Origin: Prevotella sp. UBA1104
GTDB lineage: Bacteria > Bacteroidota > Bacteroidia > Bacteroidales > Bacteroidaceae
DNA length: 25,318 bases
NCBI GenBank assembly: GCA_002314055.1
Contig: DCBP01000032.1
Span: forward strand, 1-25,318
Reading direction: 5' to 3'
The translations under genes and the position numbers were made by a program. The notes beneath the pieces are model-generated. The model was given only the letters and a program-made list of their open reading frames with translations. It ran no database searches and was not told the DNA's origin. Shown piece after piece: positions 6,727 to 15,980 of this stretch (its first letter is position 1; each line of letters opens with the position of its first letter).

Positions 6727-9700
6727 TTAGAAGTTAACACTTAAACCGAAAGAATAAGTCTTTGACAGCGGGTAAGACATACCTCCCTGCCATCCGTAGC
6801 CTGCAAGTTCAGGGTCGATGAGTTTTGTAAGACTTGTAATGGTGAGCAGGTTCTCGCCAGATACGTAAACTCTCACGTTCTGCAAGCCAGCCTTTGCAAC
6901 CCAAGACTTTGGCAAAGTGTAGCCAATCTGCAGGTTCTTAAGGCGCATGTATGCTGCGTTCTGCAAGTACTTGGTCTGTGTCTGGTGGTTCTTGTTGTTG
7001 AACAGCGGACGTGGATAGTATGCGTTCACGTTAGCACCGTATCTGTCTTCTGCCGTACCCTCAGCACGGAAGTAGTCCATGTGCTTTGCAAGAGCCGTTG
7101 ACCACCACTGACCTGAACCGGTAGCTCCCCAGAACAGCATGTTGTTCTCGCCCGGATACCAGTCGCGCTTCAATACTCCCTGCCAGAACATGGAGAAGTC
7201 TATGCCCTTCCAAGATGCGTCGATGGTGATACCTGTACGGAAGCGAGGAGTAGTATTTCCTATCTTCTTCAAGTCGCCCATATCGCCGATGGTGCTTGAA
7301 CCAGCGTCAACTTTACCGTCGCCGTTGATATCGGCATACATGATGTCGCCGGCTTCCCACTTGTTGCCGATAGCTGTCTGTCCTCCATGAGAGGCAAGGT
7401 GGTTGTCCATCTCCTCCTGAGTCTTGGCAATACCGATGGTAGTATATCCGTAGATGTCGCCGAGATAGATGCCTGAAACCTTGTTAGAAGAAGAGTTCTT
7501 GTCGATACTCTTTGTCGGGTTAGGATACTTGTCAATCTTTGTGCGCTCGTCAGAGATGTTCAGCTTAACGCCGTAGTTGACCTCTCCGATCCTGTCGCGC
7601 CAAGCGAGAGTGAGTTCCCATCCGGAAGTGGTAAGGTCGGTATTGTTGGTGCTTGGCACAGAAGTACCGAGAGTCTTCGGCAGTTCAACACCCGGACCAA
7701 CCAAGCCCTGAGACTTTCTCCAGAAGTAGTCGAAGCTACCCGTCAAGCGGTTGTTGAAAGCTCCGAAGTCAAGACCTATATTGGTGTTCTTGATTTTTTC
7801 CCATGTAAGGGTAGTAGAAATCAAGCCAGGAATCTCTGATGTGTTAGGCAGAGAACCGTTCTGCAGCCACTTGCCGTTGACGGAACTTACGGTGATTGTC
7901 TGATATGTAGGATACCAAGAAGTTGTGTTCTGGTTAGCAAGCTCACCATAAGAAGCACGAATCTTCAGAGTGTTGACATACTTCTCAAGCGGTTTCCAGA
8001 AGTTCTCCCTTGCGATGTTCCAACCGAGAGAGAATGAGGGGCTCCATACCCAGCGTGAGTTCTTGCGGAAGCGGGAAGAACCGTCGTAACGGAGGTTAGC
8101 CTCTACAAGATATTTGCCGTCGAAGTCGTAGTTGATACGTCCGAAGAAGCCGGCGTTGCGCCATTTCTGGTATTCGCTTCCAATCTCAAAATTGTCTGTA
8201 CTTGTAGTAAGGTCAAGTCGTGGCAAGTTATCCGAAATCATGTCGTAGCGTTTGCCGTCAACATCACGTGTGTCCATGCTTTCAATCTGCACACCGCCCA
8301 TAACCTTGAAGTTGTGTTTATCTGCAAGTGAGAAGCTGTAGTCAGAATAAAGGGTAGGGTTGAGGTATGTACTTCTGTAAGCATACTCATATACATAGTC
8401 GCGGCTTACACCAGTCATGGCAACGTAAGTCTGCTCCGGATCTACCTTATGCGAATAAACCTTCTTTGCATCCTCGTGAGTCCAGTTGTAGTCGGTCTTC
8501 AGACTCAATACTCCGTAGATGTTCCAGTTCTTCAGAGGAGTGATAGTAACGTTCACCTGCTGTGAGAGCTGGTCGTTGCTCAGTTTGTAGCGACCTCCGT
8601 TCTCCAGAGCGTCAATATAGTTGATATCACTCATCAAATAGCCGTTAGGGTCATACATTGCACGAACCGGCCTTGCTCGACGCAAAACATGAGAATAGAA
8701 GTTATCACCTGTTACTGTAGTAGGACGAGAATAGTTCTTGCGAGTCCAGCGAGCGTTGTACCCAACAGTTACATATTTAGAAAGCTTCGCATTAATCTTA
8801 CCTGTGAAGTTGAAACGCTCAGAGTTATCGGTTCCGTAGCGCAGGAAACCGCCCTGGCTCAGATAGTTGCCCGAAGCATAGAACGTAACCTTGTCGCTAC
8901 CGCCGCTGATGCTTGCGTTGTGCTCCTGAGAGAAAGAGTTGTGCTTGAAATACTGGTTCAGCCAGTCGATGTTGGCATAAGTGTGGTCATAGTTCCACTT
9001 GCCGCCGGAACCCTCTTCCACGAAGACATCGCTTGCGCCAGTCATATAGTCCCAAATCTTTTTGCGTTCCTCGTCACCGTAGAGGTGGTTTCCGCTGCCG
9101 TTGAACTCAGCCTGGTCGAAGAATGTGGCATACTGGTGAGAGTTCATCATGTCCGGCATGTTTAGAGGTGTGTTCCAGCGCAGGTTTGTGTTGTAGTTCA
9201 CCTGCACTCTTCCTGCCTTACCGCTCTTTGTGGTAACGAGGATAACGCCGAACGGAGCGCGCGAACCATAGATTGAACTTGCAGCAGCATCCTTCAATAC
9301 GGAGATAGACTCAATGTCCTGTGGGTTGATGGCGTTTAGGTCGCCCTCCATACCGTCGATAAGAATCAGCGGGTCGCCCTTTGACTGGTTGCTGTCCAAA
9401 GTACCTGTACCACGAATGCTGATGCTCTTGCTTGCGTTCAAGTCGCCACCGTAGTTGCCGGTATCAATGTTCAAACCCGGAACAACACCCTGCAATGCTT
9501 GTACGGCGCTGCCGACAGGGCGTGATTCAATATCCTTGGAAGTGGCGAGACCTACAGAACCGGTCAGGTTAACCTTCTTCTGAGTACCGAAACCAACGAC
9601 AACGACTTCGTTGAGGCTCTGCGAGTCGTCTTGCATCATCACCTTTATAGGAGACGAGCCAGCCTTTACAACTTGGTTCTTATATCCGATATAGGAAATC

Positions 9701-9972
9701 TCGATTTCCGTTCCCGGCTTAACGTTTAATGTGAAGTTTCCGTCAAGGTCGGTGATAGTTCCATTCTTTGCGTCACCCTTAACCTTGATAGTCGCACCGA
9801 TGATTGGCTCGCCTTTGGAGTCAACGACAGTACCCTTAACGGCACCTGCCTGTTGCACGACATGAGTAATCTGTGAAGCCATTACTGCTTGAGGAGGCAG
9901 TGCAATGCCTGCGGCTATTGCAGCCAACGCCAAAATATGCTTTGACGAAGCAAATTGATTGACTTTTTTCAT
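6727..9972 (-). CDS. SusC/RagA family TonB-dependent outer-membrane transporter
   Basis: A 1081-residue outer-membrane transporter importing glycan fragments using TonB energy. In order: signal peptide (cleavage after about residue 32, AVMAS), a carboxypeptidase-regulatory-like domain at about 43-110 (GAVKGTVVDSKGEPIIGATI), the conserved segment SLNEVVVVGFGTQKK at 119-133, the plug with IRGTGTL and DAAASSIYGSRAPFGVILV, and the long beta-barrel ending in FGLSVNF with the terminal Phe used for outer-membrane assembly. The partner SusD begins 12 nt downstream. Upstream there is a 308-nt gap with a -7-like box and repeat-type operator candidates, so expression is probably activator-dependent; no HTCS or ECF regulator lies in this window. 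Confidence 0.98.
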   Translation of the reverse strand: MKKVNQFASSKHILALAAIAAGIALPPQAVMASQITHVVQQAGAVKGTVVDSKGEPIIGATIKVKGDAKNGTITDLDGNFTLNVKPGTEIEISYIGYKNQVVKAGSSPIKVMMQDDSQSLNEVVVVGFGTQKKVNLTGSVGLATSKDIESRPVGSAVQALQGVVPGLNIDTGNYGGDLNASKSISIRGTGTLDSNQSKGDPLILIDGMEGDLNAINPQDIESISVLKDAAASSIYGSRAPFGVILVTTKSGKAGRVQVNYNTNLRWNTPLNMPDMMNSHQYATFFDQAEFNGSGNHLYGDEERKKIWDYMTGASDVFVEEGSGGKWNYDHTYANIDWLNQYFKHNSFSQEHNASISGGSDKVTFYASGNYLSQGGFLRYGTDNSERFNFTGKINAKLSKYVTVGYNARWTRKNYSRPTTVTGDNFYSHVLRRARPVRAMYDPNGYLMSDINYIDALENGGRYKLSNDQLSQQVNVTITPLKNWNIYGVLSLKTDYNWTHEDAKKVYSHKVDPEQTYVAMTGVSRDYVYEYAYRSTYLNPTLYSDYSFSLADKHNFKVMGGVQIESMDTRDVDGKRYDMISDNLPRLDLTTSTDNFEIGSEYQKWRNAGFFGRINYDFDGKYLVEANLRYDGSSRFRKNSRWVWSPSFSLGWNIARENFWKPLEKYVNTLKIRASYGELANQNTTSWYPTYQTITVSSVNGKWLQNGSLPNTSEIPGLISTTLTWEKIKNTNIGLDFGAFNNRLTGSFDYFWRKSQGLVGPGVELPKTLGTSVPSTNNTDLTTSGWELTLAWRDRIGEVNYGVKLNISDERTKIDKYPNPTKSIDKNSSSNKVSGIYLGDIYGYTTIGIAKTQEEMDNHLASHGGQTAIGNKWEAGDIMYADINGDGKVDAGSSTIGDMGDLKKIGNTTPRFRTGITIDASWKGIDFSMFWQGVLKRDWYPGENNMLFWGATGSGQWWSTALAKHMDYFRAEGTAEDRYGANVNAYYPRPLFNNKNHQTQTKYLQNAAYMRLKNLQIGYTLPKSWVAKAGLQNVRVYVSGENLLTITSLTKLIDPELAGYGWQGGMSYPLSKTYSFGLSVNF

Positions 9973-10086
9973 GTAGTTGAAATTTGGTTAGTATTAATAT
10001 GTTATTTATTGTTTTCAGAATTACATGAATGATTAGTGTCGGCAGAAATCGGTATTCAACCGACACTTATCGTTAAATCCACGGCG

Positions 10087-10151
10087 CAAAATTATATGAA
10101 TGTGGTTTAAATAATGTTCAAATATCGTGATTTGACTGTCGCAAATCGTGA
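10087..10151 (-). promoter_or_regulatory. Candidate susC promoter -7 box with upstream repeat operator
   Basis: On the minus strand TAATTTTG (10087-10094) fits the Bacteroidetes -7 consensus TAnnTTTG and would give a leader of about 110 nt. No TTTG occurs at the usual 19-21 nt distance; the nearest is 24 nt away (10119-10122). Just upstream, ATCGTGA occurs at 10124-10130 and 10145-10151, 21 bp apart, enclosing the inverted pair GATTTG (10129-10134) and CAAATC (10142-10147). A poor -33 box plus a two-turn direct repeat suits an activated promoter. No transcript evidence is available. Confidence 0.45.
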
Positions 10152-10222
10152 AAAAGACTTTAAAAACGGGTTAAAAGCGATGTTGATACATGATTTGGCT
10201 GCTTAAAGGGATAAATAGGACT

Positions 10223-10270
10223 GATAAGACAAATAAGATTAATAGACCAGATAAGACAAATAAGATTAAT
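10223..10270. repeat. 27-bp direct repeat past the lyase gene end
   Basis: A 21-nt block starting GATAAGACAAATAAGATT occurs at 10223-10243 and again at 10250-10270, giving a 27-bp period. It lies right after the stop codon of the heparinase-like gene, at the distal edge of the susC upstream region. Confidence 0.85.
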
Positions 10271-10280
10271 CGGACTTTTA

Positions 10281-12212
10281 TTAGCGCCTACCTTTCTTTA
10301 CTGTAATCCCTTCAAAGCTATATTTCACTTCTTTCTTGGGATAGTTGTCGTTGAGGCGGAGCATTATGCGGTAGATGTTGTCGTTCCACTGTTTTTTCAT
10401 TATACCGTCGGTCATGACAATTTTTTCTATTGAAGCTGCCAGCACGCTACTGTCGTATTTCAGAGCCACACTGCCACCTTGCAGCAGAATAGTTCCGGGC
10501 AACTTGACAATCGGTTTTCCGTAACACAGGAGTACAATCTGGTTGTCGAACACTTCGCCCTCCATGCGGTCCTTTTCTATCTGCATAGAGTCGAGCTTAT
10601 AGTTTTCTGTAATCTCCACTCGGTTTTTCGTTCTGTTGAGGCTTACTGTGCGCAGCCAATAGTCGGCATAAGCCTCCTTTGTGTAGGCCTTTGCGAGATT
10701 CATGCTTATGGCGGATATTGAATCTGAAACTTGATGAGATACTTCCAATGCCTTGAAGCGTTTGCCCTGCGATTGCTCCAATCCGTTTATAATTGGCACG
10801 TTGTGATAAGCCGAACGATTGTTCATCAGTTCGTAGCGGCGGTTGCCGAAGGTCTGTGATGTGTAAGTGTCGCGCCCCAAGTCGATGATCACCGGAGTGT
10901 CGTTGTGGTATATGATAAAGTTGCCCACGTCGTTGTGGTTATGGCTCTCACCGTTGTTTCCGCCCTTTGCTGCCACAAACCATGAATGTTTAACGTTCTT
11001 ACCAGGCATTGTCGATGCCACCATAATCTGCGAATTGGCAAGAAAATCGTCTATTGCCCTTGGCTCCGCACTCTTTGTTCCCTTCAAATCCTTAATCATA
11101 GAGAGCAGCAGCAGTTCTCTGCCGAGTGGGGGATAGTTGCCTGTGCGCTGAAAGAGATATGAAGGTTTCGAGAGATAATTGTGCTTCTTGGCAATGAATG
11201 CCGCAAACTCCATCATTGTGTTGTCTTTGAAATAAAGTCCGAATGGGAATAGGATGTTAATGTTAGGCAGACATTTTGATTTTGCGTCAGAGAAGTTCAC
11301 GAACGAGAGATTTTTGATGTGCATGTTGGTTATAAAGCGTCCCATGTTGTGCACCTTGTCGCGCTGCTGCTCCGATAGCTTCAAAGGTTTGCCTATGGCA
11401 TCAAGAAAATATATCGACTCAAAAAACGAGGCACCAGCCCTGTCCCAATAATCTACTCCCTCCTCGCATCCTCCGTCGTCGGGATATCCTTTAAGAAATA
11501 CCCTGAGGTCGGCTTTCACTCCGTCGATAGCTTCGTTGTATTTCTTTTCATCCTTTTCGCAGAGCATCACACATTCCAGCCAGTTGCTCGTAATCCAAGT
11601 GTTCCAGTTGTTGACATTGTCTTTCCACCCCTGCTTATTATATAAGGTAGGATTAAGAAAGCGGCGTTCGATTTCGCTTCTTACACTGTCAGTCAGTCCG
11701 CTTTCCGCTTTGTCAATCTGTGAGCCGAGCATATATGTAGTCCATGCAAGCATACTTGCCGTTTCGGCATTGAACAGGTCAACCACCTGCACGTCCCTCT
11801 CCGGATGATCCTTAGGATAATGCGCCGGCAGTCCCCACCATTGTTCTTTTTCTATAAAATAATGCAGTCCTCGACAGATGTCTGGGATAAACTTCCCCTT
11901 CTGCTGCATGATTTCCGCCATGACAAGACAAGTCATCTGCTTTCTTTTTGCAAAGCTTTCAGCCTCGAAATTAGTTCGGTTACCGTTAGTTCGGAATTCT
12001 GCAAACAGTTCCGGTTTTATGGGAGTCCACGAATTCCCGATAAATGAAGCCCCGAGCCGTATATAGTCGTTTCGCATTGCCGAAGGCACAGATTTAATCC
12101 AATATTTGTTATTTGCATCTGGAAAGAGCTTGATGTCGCTATTTGCCGTTGCAGGCAAAAGCGACACCAGCCATGTTATGAAGAAAAGATAGATTCTTAG
12201 ATTCAGTTTCAT
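10281..12212 (-). CDS. Heparinase II/III-like polysaccharide lyase, secreted
   Basis: A 643-residue protein with a signal peptide (MKLNLRIYLFFITWLVSLLP, ending near ATANS). The first half is an alpha/alpha toroid typical of heparinase II/III-fold lyases, with NNWNTWITSNW (201-211) and GCEEGVDYWDRAGASFFE (248-265). The second half is the beta-sandwich Hepar_II_III domain with GESHNHNDVGNF at about 421-432 and IIDLGRDTY at about 442-450. Asn201/202, Tyr255 and His424 are reasonable candidates for the usual Asn/Tyr/His catalytic set. Such enzymes cleave uronic-acid glycans by beta-elimination, creating the unsaturated ends that GH105 removes. The open frame extends to 12278, but only the ATG at 12212 gives a signal peptide. 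The family number is not assignable by eye. Confidence 0.85.
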   Translation of the reverse strand: MKLNLRIYLFFITWLVSLLPATANSDIKLFPDANNKYWIKSVPSAMRNDYIRLGASFIGNSWTPIKPELFAEFRTNGNRTNFEAESFAKRKQMTCLVMAEIMQQKGKFIPDICRGLHYFIEKEQWWGLPAHYPKDHPERDVQVVDLFNAETASMLAWTTYMLGSQIDKAESGLTDSVRSEIERRFLNPTLYNKQGWKDNVNNWNTWITSNWLECVMLCEKDEKKYNEAIDGVKADLRVFLKGYPDDGGCEEGVDYWDRAGASFFESIYFLDAIGKPLKLSEQQRDKVHNMGRFITNMHIKNLSFVNFSDAKSKCLPNINILFPFGLYFKDNTMMEFAAFIAKKHNYLSKPSYLFQRTGNYPPLGRELLLLSMIKDLKGTKSAEPRAIDDFLANSQIMVASTMPGKNVKHSWFVAAKGGNNGESHNHNDVGNFIIYHNDTPVIIDLGRDTYTSQTFGNRRYELMNNRSAYHNVPIINGLEQSQGKRFKALEVSHQVSDSISAISMNLAKAYTKEAYADYWLRTVSLNRTKNRVEITENYKLDSMQIEKDRMEGEVFDNQIVLLCYGKPIVKLPGTILLQGGSVALKYDSSVLAASIEKIVMTDGIMKKQWNDNIYRIMLRLNDNYPKKEVKYSFEGITVKKGRR

Positions 12213-12511
12213 GAATAAGTTCTTTAAAGTTAGTTGTAATGTTATTATTTGAAAAAACGCAATTGCGACATACCGCATGCCGCAATGCGCTTCAACTAAT
12301 GAATAGTTGGCTAATAGTTAGTTAAAATCAAATAACTTCTCCTTATCATCAATTACCATTTATCATTTACGTTGCAAAGATATTCAAGATAAGCAGATAT
12401 GATGTGCATGAAACGTTATTCGATGTATAATTATCGTTTAACAATTGAAATATGAAAGATTTTTGTCATTGCATGATATAAAATCATGTTTCTATGTTTT
12501 GAATATCCATA
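12213..12511. other. AT-rich gene-free stretch upstream of the lyase gene
   Basis: About 300 nt without a gene. It contains a TATCTTTG -7-like box on the minus strand at 12375-12382 (leader about 155 nt, no matching TTTG at 19-21 nt) and an imperfect dyad TTGCG (12263-12267)/CGCAA (12281-12285) just before the start codon. I see nothing else convincing. Confidence 0.45.
12375..12382 (-). promoter_or_regulatory. Candidate -7 promoter box for the heparinase-like gene
   Basis: TATCTTTG on the minus strand matches the Bacteroidetes consensus TAnnTTTG, in the typical context GTTGCAAAGATA on the plus strand. No TTTG is present 19-21 nt upstream, so the call rests on one box only. Confidence 0.45.
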
Positions 12512-12569
12512 TAAAAATCTTCACCCTTCCCTTTCCCGTAAAGATATAGAGAAAGAGAAGGGTGAAGAT
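12512..12569 (-). terminator. Rho-independent terminator after the BACON-like lipoprotein gene
   Basis: The arms 12557-12569 and 12517-12529 (ATCTTCACCCTTC with GAAGGGTGAAGAT) pair perfectly over 13 bp and the stem continues imperfectly inward. On the minus strand the stem is followed by UUUUAU. It lies about 65 nt after the lipoprotein stop codon and separates that gene from the polysaccharide locus. Confidence 0.88.
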
Positions 12570-12633
12570 ACTGTTATAAAAGATTTCATGTTTCGTTTAA
12601 AACTGAAACATGAATAAAAGATTAATCTATCCG

Positions 12634-13083
12634 TTATTTGCTTTCAGCCGCCTTGTCCTGCACCAGATGTAGCGACAGACCGTAGATATTTCCTCCGCAG
12701 CTTACGTGTATGTATTTGTCGCGCGAATTTTGGGTGTCGGTGTTCTCCGTAACAGTAAATACAATTTTGTTTCCGTCGACTTTAGCCGAAAACCATCCGC
12801 CGTCCACATTCTTCGGGTCTTTAATCTTACCGTTGCTAACCGACTGCACGTCAGTGTCCGTCGACGTGTTATTAGCTCCTTTAGTCTTATTGTTTATTTG
12901 CGTGATGTTCAGTTCCTTTGCATTGCTGACGGTAAGAGTCTTCGAGCCACCCTTGGCTTCAACGCTGATATTAGTGTTGTTAGGTGATAGTTGTGGCATT
13001 TCCTTGTCGTTATCGTCATCATCACTACAAGCAGTGAACACTACGGCGCACAGCGCTAAAAGCATAAAAAGATATTTCTTCAT
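12634..13083 (-). CDS. Small surface lipoprotein with a BACON-like domain
   Basis: A 149-residue lipoprotein: signal MKKYLFMLLALCAVVFTAC with the lipidated Cys at 19, then SDDDDND, a strong Bacteroidetes surface-export signal. The rest is a single small beta-sandwich of BACON type: an early strand pair with EAKGGSKTLTVSNA, a central GGWFSAKVDGNKIVFTVTEN and NSRDKYIHVSCGGN before a final strand ending in LVQDK. BACON domains are thought to bind carbohydrate or mucin, but no partner enzyme is fused here and the function is not known. An in-frame TTG three codons earlier is less likely than the ATG used. It has its own terminator and lies between trkH and the polysaccharide locus on the same strand, so it may be autonomous. 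Confidence 0.75.
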   Translation of the reverse strand: MKKYLFMLLALCAVVFTACSDDDDNDKEMPQLSPNNTNISVEAKGGSKTLTVSNAKELNITQINNKTKGANNTSTDTDVQSVSNGKIKDPKNVDGGWFSAKVDGNKIVFTVTENTDTQNSRDKYIHVSCGGNIYGLSLHLVQDKAAESK

Positions 13084-13170
13084 ACTATTCAAAAATTGTT
13101 TGTTACTATATTATATATGTATAACAGATAAAACAGAAAAATATTGCATCAGTGGCGAATCTTCAATAAA

Positions 13171-14628
13171 TCAATTGTCTTTCCAGAAGCTTCTTGTGAA
13201 GATAACCACAACGCTGATAATCTCGAGTCTGCCCATCAGCATAAGAATGGAGCAAATCCATTTTCCCACATCTGGCAGAATGTTCCACGATGTAGTAGGT
13301 CCAATTTCCAGTCCAAGAGTAGGTCCCACGTTGCTGGCACAGCTCATGGCGATGGTAATGGAGTTTGTGCTGTCTACACCCATGCAAATCAGACAGAAAT
13401 AAGCAAAGATGCATAGGGCGATATAGAGGGCAAAGAAGACAAGCAGCGTTACTTGGTTGGAAGAACTTACGATATGTCCGTTAATCTTCACTGGCAGCAC
13501 TGCCTTTGGGTGAAGCACCCGTTTCAGCTCGTTGCGTATAAGTTTGAAGAGGATAACGCCGCGTACACTCTTGAAACCACCGCTCGTACTTCCTGCACAT
13601 GCACCGATAAACATGCAAATAGACAGGATAACCCACGTTATATGGTGCCATTTGCCGGCATCGTCGTTAAACACACCAGTTGTGGTAATAAAAGACACAA
13701 CTTGGAAAAGGGCATTGTGCAGAGCCTTCCAGAGCGGGTAGTCGTTGTACATCATAAGGAAATACATAATTCCGAGAGTAGACAAGCTGACAACAGTGAT
13801 ATACAACTTGAACTCAGAGTCGCGGAAAAGCGACATGAATTTCCGCTTGAAGATAGCCAAGTAAAGGAGCGTGAAGTTCGTTCCCGACAGGAACATGAAC
13901 AGTATGCTCACATTGTCGATAGCTATCGAATGGAAATGCCCCGTACTGTCGTTGTAAGGAGCGAAACCTCCCGTAGCTGTCATGCTCATAGAATAGTTGG
14001 TGCTGTCAAAGAGAGACATTCCGCATGCCAAAAGACATGCAACACAGCCCACGGTGAGCATCAGATAAACCAGCCATATAGACTTTGCACTCGAAGAAAT
14101 GCGGGGATGTACCTTGCTCTTTATCGGTCCAGTAGATTCAGCCGAGAATACCCTGACGCTTCCTCCCACAAGCGAAGGCAACACGGCGATAGTGAAGAAA
14201 GCGATGCCGAGACCGCCAATCCATTGTGTCATTGAACGCCAGAAAATCAGTCCGTGTGGAAGTGCTTCCACGTCGTCGATGATTGTCGCTCCTGTAGTAG
14301 TGAATCCCGACATGGTTTCAAAATATGCATTGGTAAAACTCGGGATATATCCGCTGATAGTAAACGGCAAAGCCCCGAACAAGCTGAACACCACCCATGT
14401 CAGCGTAACAAGCAGATAGGCATCCCGCCTGTTCATACTCATATTGTTAGTTCTGCCCTTAAACTTCAGCACCATCGACGATAGCACAACGACAACAATA
14501 GTCATGGCAAAAGCCATGGCATCGTCTTCGCCATAGCAAAGAGCCATAACGAGACAAATAGCCATCATGAATGCCTCTATAAAAAGAAGCGAGCCTAATA
14601 CCTTATATATAAGTTTAAGATTTATCAT
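13171..14628 (-). CDS. trkH: TrkH family potassium uptake channel subunit
   Basis: A 485-residue inner-membrane protein forming the K+ pore of the Trk system, gated by the cytoplasmic TrkA. It shows the four pore-loop repeats of the TrkH/KtrB family: FTTTGATI at about 109-116, MTATGGFAP, ITTTGVFND and SCASNVGPTLG, each centred on the selectivity-filter Gly. A hydrophobic pair of helices at the N-terminus is followed by SMNRRDAYLLVTLTWV, which opens the first pore unit. The start codon overlaps the trkA stop codon by 4 nt (ATGA), which implies translational coupling and matched amounts of the two subunits. It is the last gene of the Imm51-dxs-trkA-trkH set; no clear terminator follows. Confidence 0.97.
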   Translation of the reverse strand: MINLKLIYKVLGSLLFIEAFMMAICLVMALCYGEDDAMAFAMTIVVVVLSSMVLKFKGRTNNMSMNRRDAYLLVTLTWVVFSLFGALPFTISGYIPSFTNAYFETMSGFTTTGATIIDDVEALPHGLIFWRSMTQWIGGLGIAFFTIAVLPSLVGGSVRVFSAESTGPIKSKVHPRISSSAKSIWLVYLMLTVGCVACLLACGMSLFDSTNYSMSMTATGGFAPYNDSTGHFHSIAIDNVSILFMFLSGTNFTLLYLAIFKRKFMSLFRDSEFKLYITVVSLSTLGIMYFLMMYNDYPLWKALHNALFQVVSFITTTGVFNDDAGKWHHITWVILSICMFIGACAGSTSGGFKSVRGVILFKLIRNELKRVLHPKAVLPVKINGHIVSSSNQVTLLVFFALYIALCIFAYFCLICMGVDSTNSITIAMSCASNVGPTLGLEIGPTTSWNILPDVGKWICSILMLMGRLEIISVVVIFTRSFWKDN

Positions 14629-15968
14629 TTAAAGAATTTCTCGAGTTTGTCCATCCTTTGGTTATAACAGAACACAACGACAATGTCGCCGGCTTCAATC
14701 TGGGTACCTCCCGAAACGAGGAATCCCTCACCGTTTCTTACCAGTCCACCGATTGTAGCCCCCTTAGGCAGTCCGAGTTCATAAACCTTCTTCCGTGTAA
14801 CCTTCGATTGTGGCTGTGCCACGAATTCCGCAACGTGGGCATTTGCCGTCATCAGGAAGCTTACGTTGCTCACTTCCGTATCGAGCATCATCTGGTATAT
14901 ATGACTGGCGGCAATAGCCTTCTTGTTTATTATGGTTCCGATGTCGAGACTTACCGCCATGTTTACGTAGTCGAGGTTCTCCACAGCCGCAACAGTCTTT
15001 CTTACCCCCATTCTCTTTGCCGTCAGACAGGCGAGAATATTCGTCTCGGCATTACTCGTCAGAGCGACAAACGCCTGAGTGTTGTGTATTCCCTCTTCGT
15101 TAAGCAGCGAGAGATCACGTCCGTCGCCGTTGATTACCATAACATTACTGTTGTCAATCTGCTCGTTTAGCTGTTCACATCGTTCCTCGTCATGCTCGAT
15201 AACCTTCACGTTCATATATTCCGGCATGTTCTCCAGAGCCCTGACAGCAGTATTGCCGGCTCCCATAATCATAACGTTCTTCACGTCTACATAATGTTCC
15301 TTGCCTACGATTTTCCTTACGTAAGGGATATATTGCTTTGTAGTCATGAAGTAAGCCATGTCGTATACTTTCAGCGAGTCGTCGCCTCGCGGAATAATCG
15401 TGTCGCCGTCGCGGCGTATAGCCACTATATAATAAGGAGAGTCTGGTTTACATAGTTCCTTTAGCGGTTGGTCGAGAATCTCGCAAGTCTCGCGTAGTTT
15501 CACTCCGAGCATTACGAGCGCACCGCCGTGTACGTCGAGCCTCTGTCTCACCCAGCTCATTTTCAGTCCGTTGACAATATCGTTTGCTGCAAGATTTTCC
15601 GGATAAATAAGTGAGTCGATGCCCAGTCCTTCGAAGAAATTAGACAGCTCTGGTTCCACGAACTCATAGTTGTCAACCTTAGCCACAGTTTTTTTCGTCC
15701 CTATAGCCTTAGCCATTACACAAGAGTTCATGTTTTTGCTCTCGTCGGGCGTAACGGCGATATAGAGGTCGGCACCTTCAGCACCAGCTTCTTTTAGAGC
15801 CTTCAAGCTTGATGGCGAGGCATGCATCGTGAGCAAGTCGTAGTCAGGACTTATTCTGTCAAGTCTGTCTTCGTCCTCGTCCATGAGTACGATATCGTGG
15901 TTGTTTTTTGAGAGGAGCTTTGCTAGATGCGAACCGATGTCGTGAGCTCCTGCTATAATGATTTTCAT
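14625..15968 (-). CDS. trkA: Trk system potassium uptake regulator TrkA
   Basis: A 447-residue cytoplasmic NAD(H)-binding subunit, close to the 458 residues of E. coli TrkA. It has two tandem RCK units. The first starts at residue 1 with the Rossmann signature IIIAGAHDIGSHLAKLL and the acidic strand end VLMDEDEDRLDRI; the Gly pattern is GxxxIG rather than the usual GxGxxG. The second starts around residue 230 with VMIMGAGNTAVRALENMP and VIEHDEERCEQL. Each is followed by a TrkA_C-like domain; the last ends with GGTQIEAGDIVVVFC. It starts 12 nt after the dxs stop and overlaps trkH by 4 nt. Confidence 0.97.
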   Translation of the reverse strand: MKIIIAGAHDIGSHLAKLLSKNNHDIVLMDEDEDRLDRISPDYDLLTMHASPSSLKALKEAGAEGADLYIAVTPDESKNMNSCVMAKAIGTKKTVAKVDNYEFVEPELSNFFEGLGIDSLIYPENLAANDIVNGLKMSWVRQRLDVHGGALVMLGVKLRETCEILDQPLKELCKPDSPYYIVAIRRDGDTIIPRGDDSLKVYDMAYFMTTKQYIPYVRKIVGKEHYVDVKNVMIMGAGNTAVRALENMPEYMNVKVIEHDEERCEQLNEQIDNSNVMVINGDGRDLSLLNEEGIHNTQAFVALTSNAETNILACLTAKRMGVRKTVAAVENLDYVNMAVSLDIGTIINKKAIAASHIYQMMLDTEVSNVSFLMTANAHVAEFVAQPQSKVTRKKVYELGLPKGATIGGLVRNGEGFLVSGGTQIEAGDIVVVFCYNQRMDKLEKFFK

Positions 15969-15980
15969 CCTTTTATATCC

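Noticed and set aside
12710..13402. Plus-strand 230-codon frame across the lipoprotein and trkH ends
   Set aside because: It is antisense to two clear genes and crosses their intergenic gap; composition and hydrophobic runs are those of a shadow frame.
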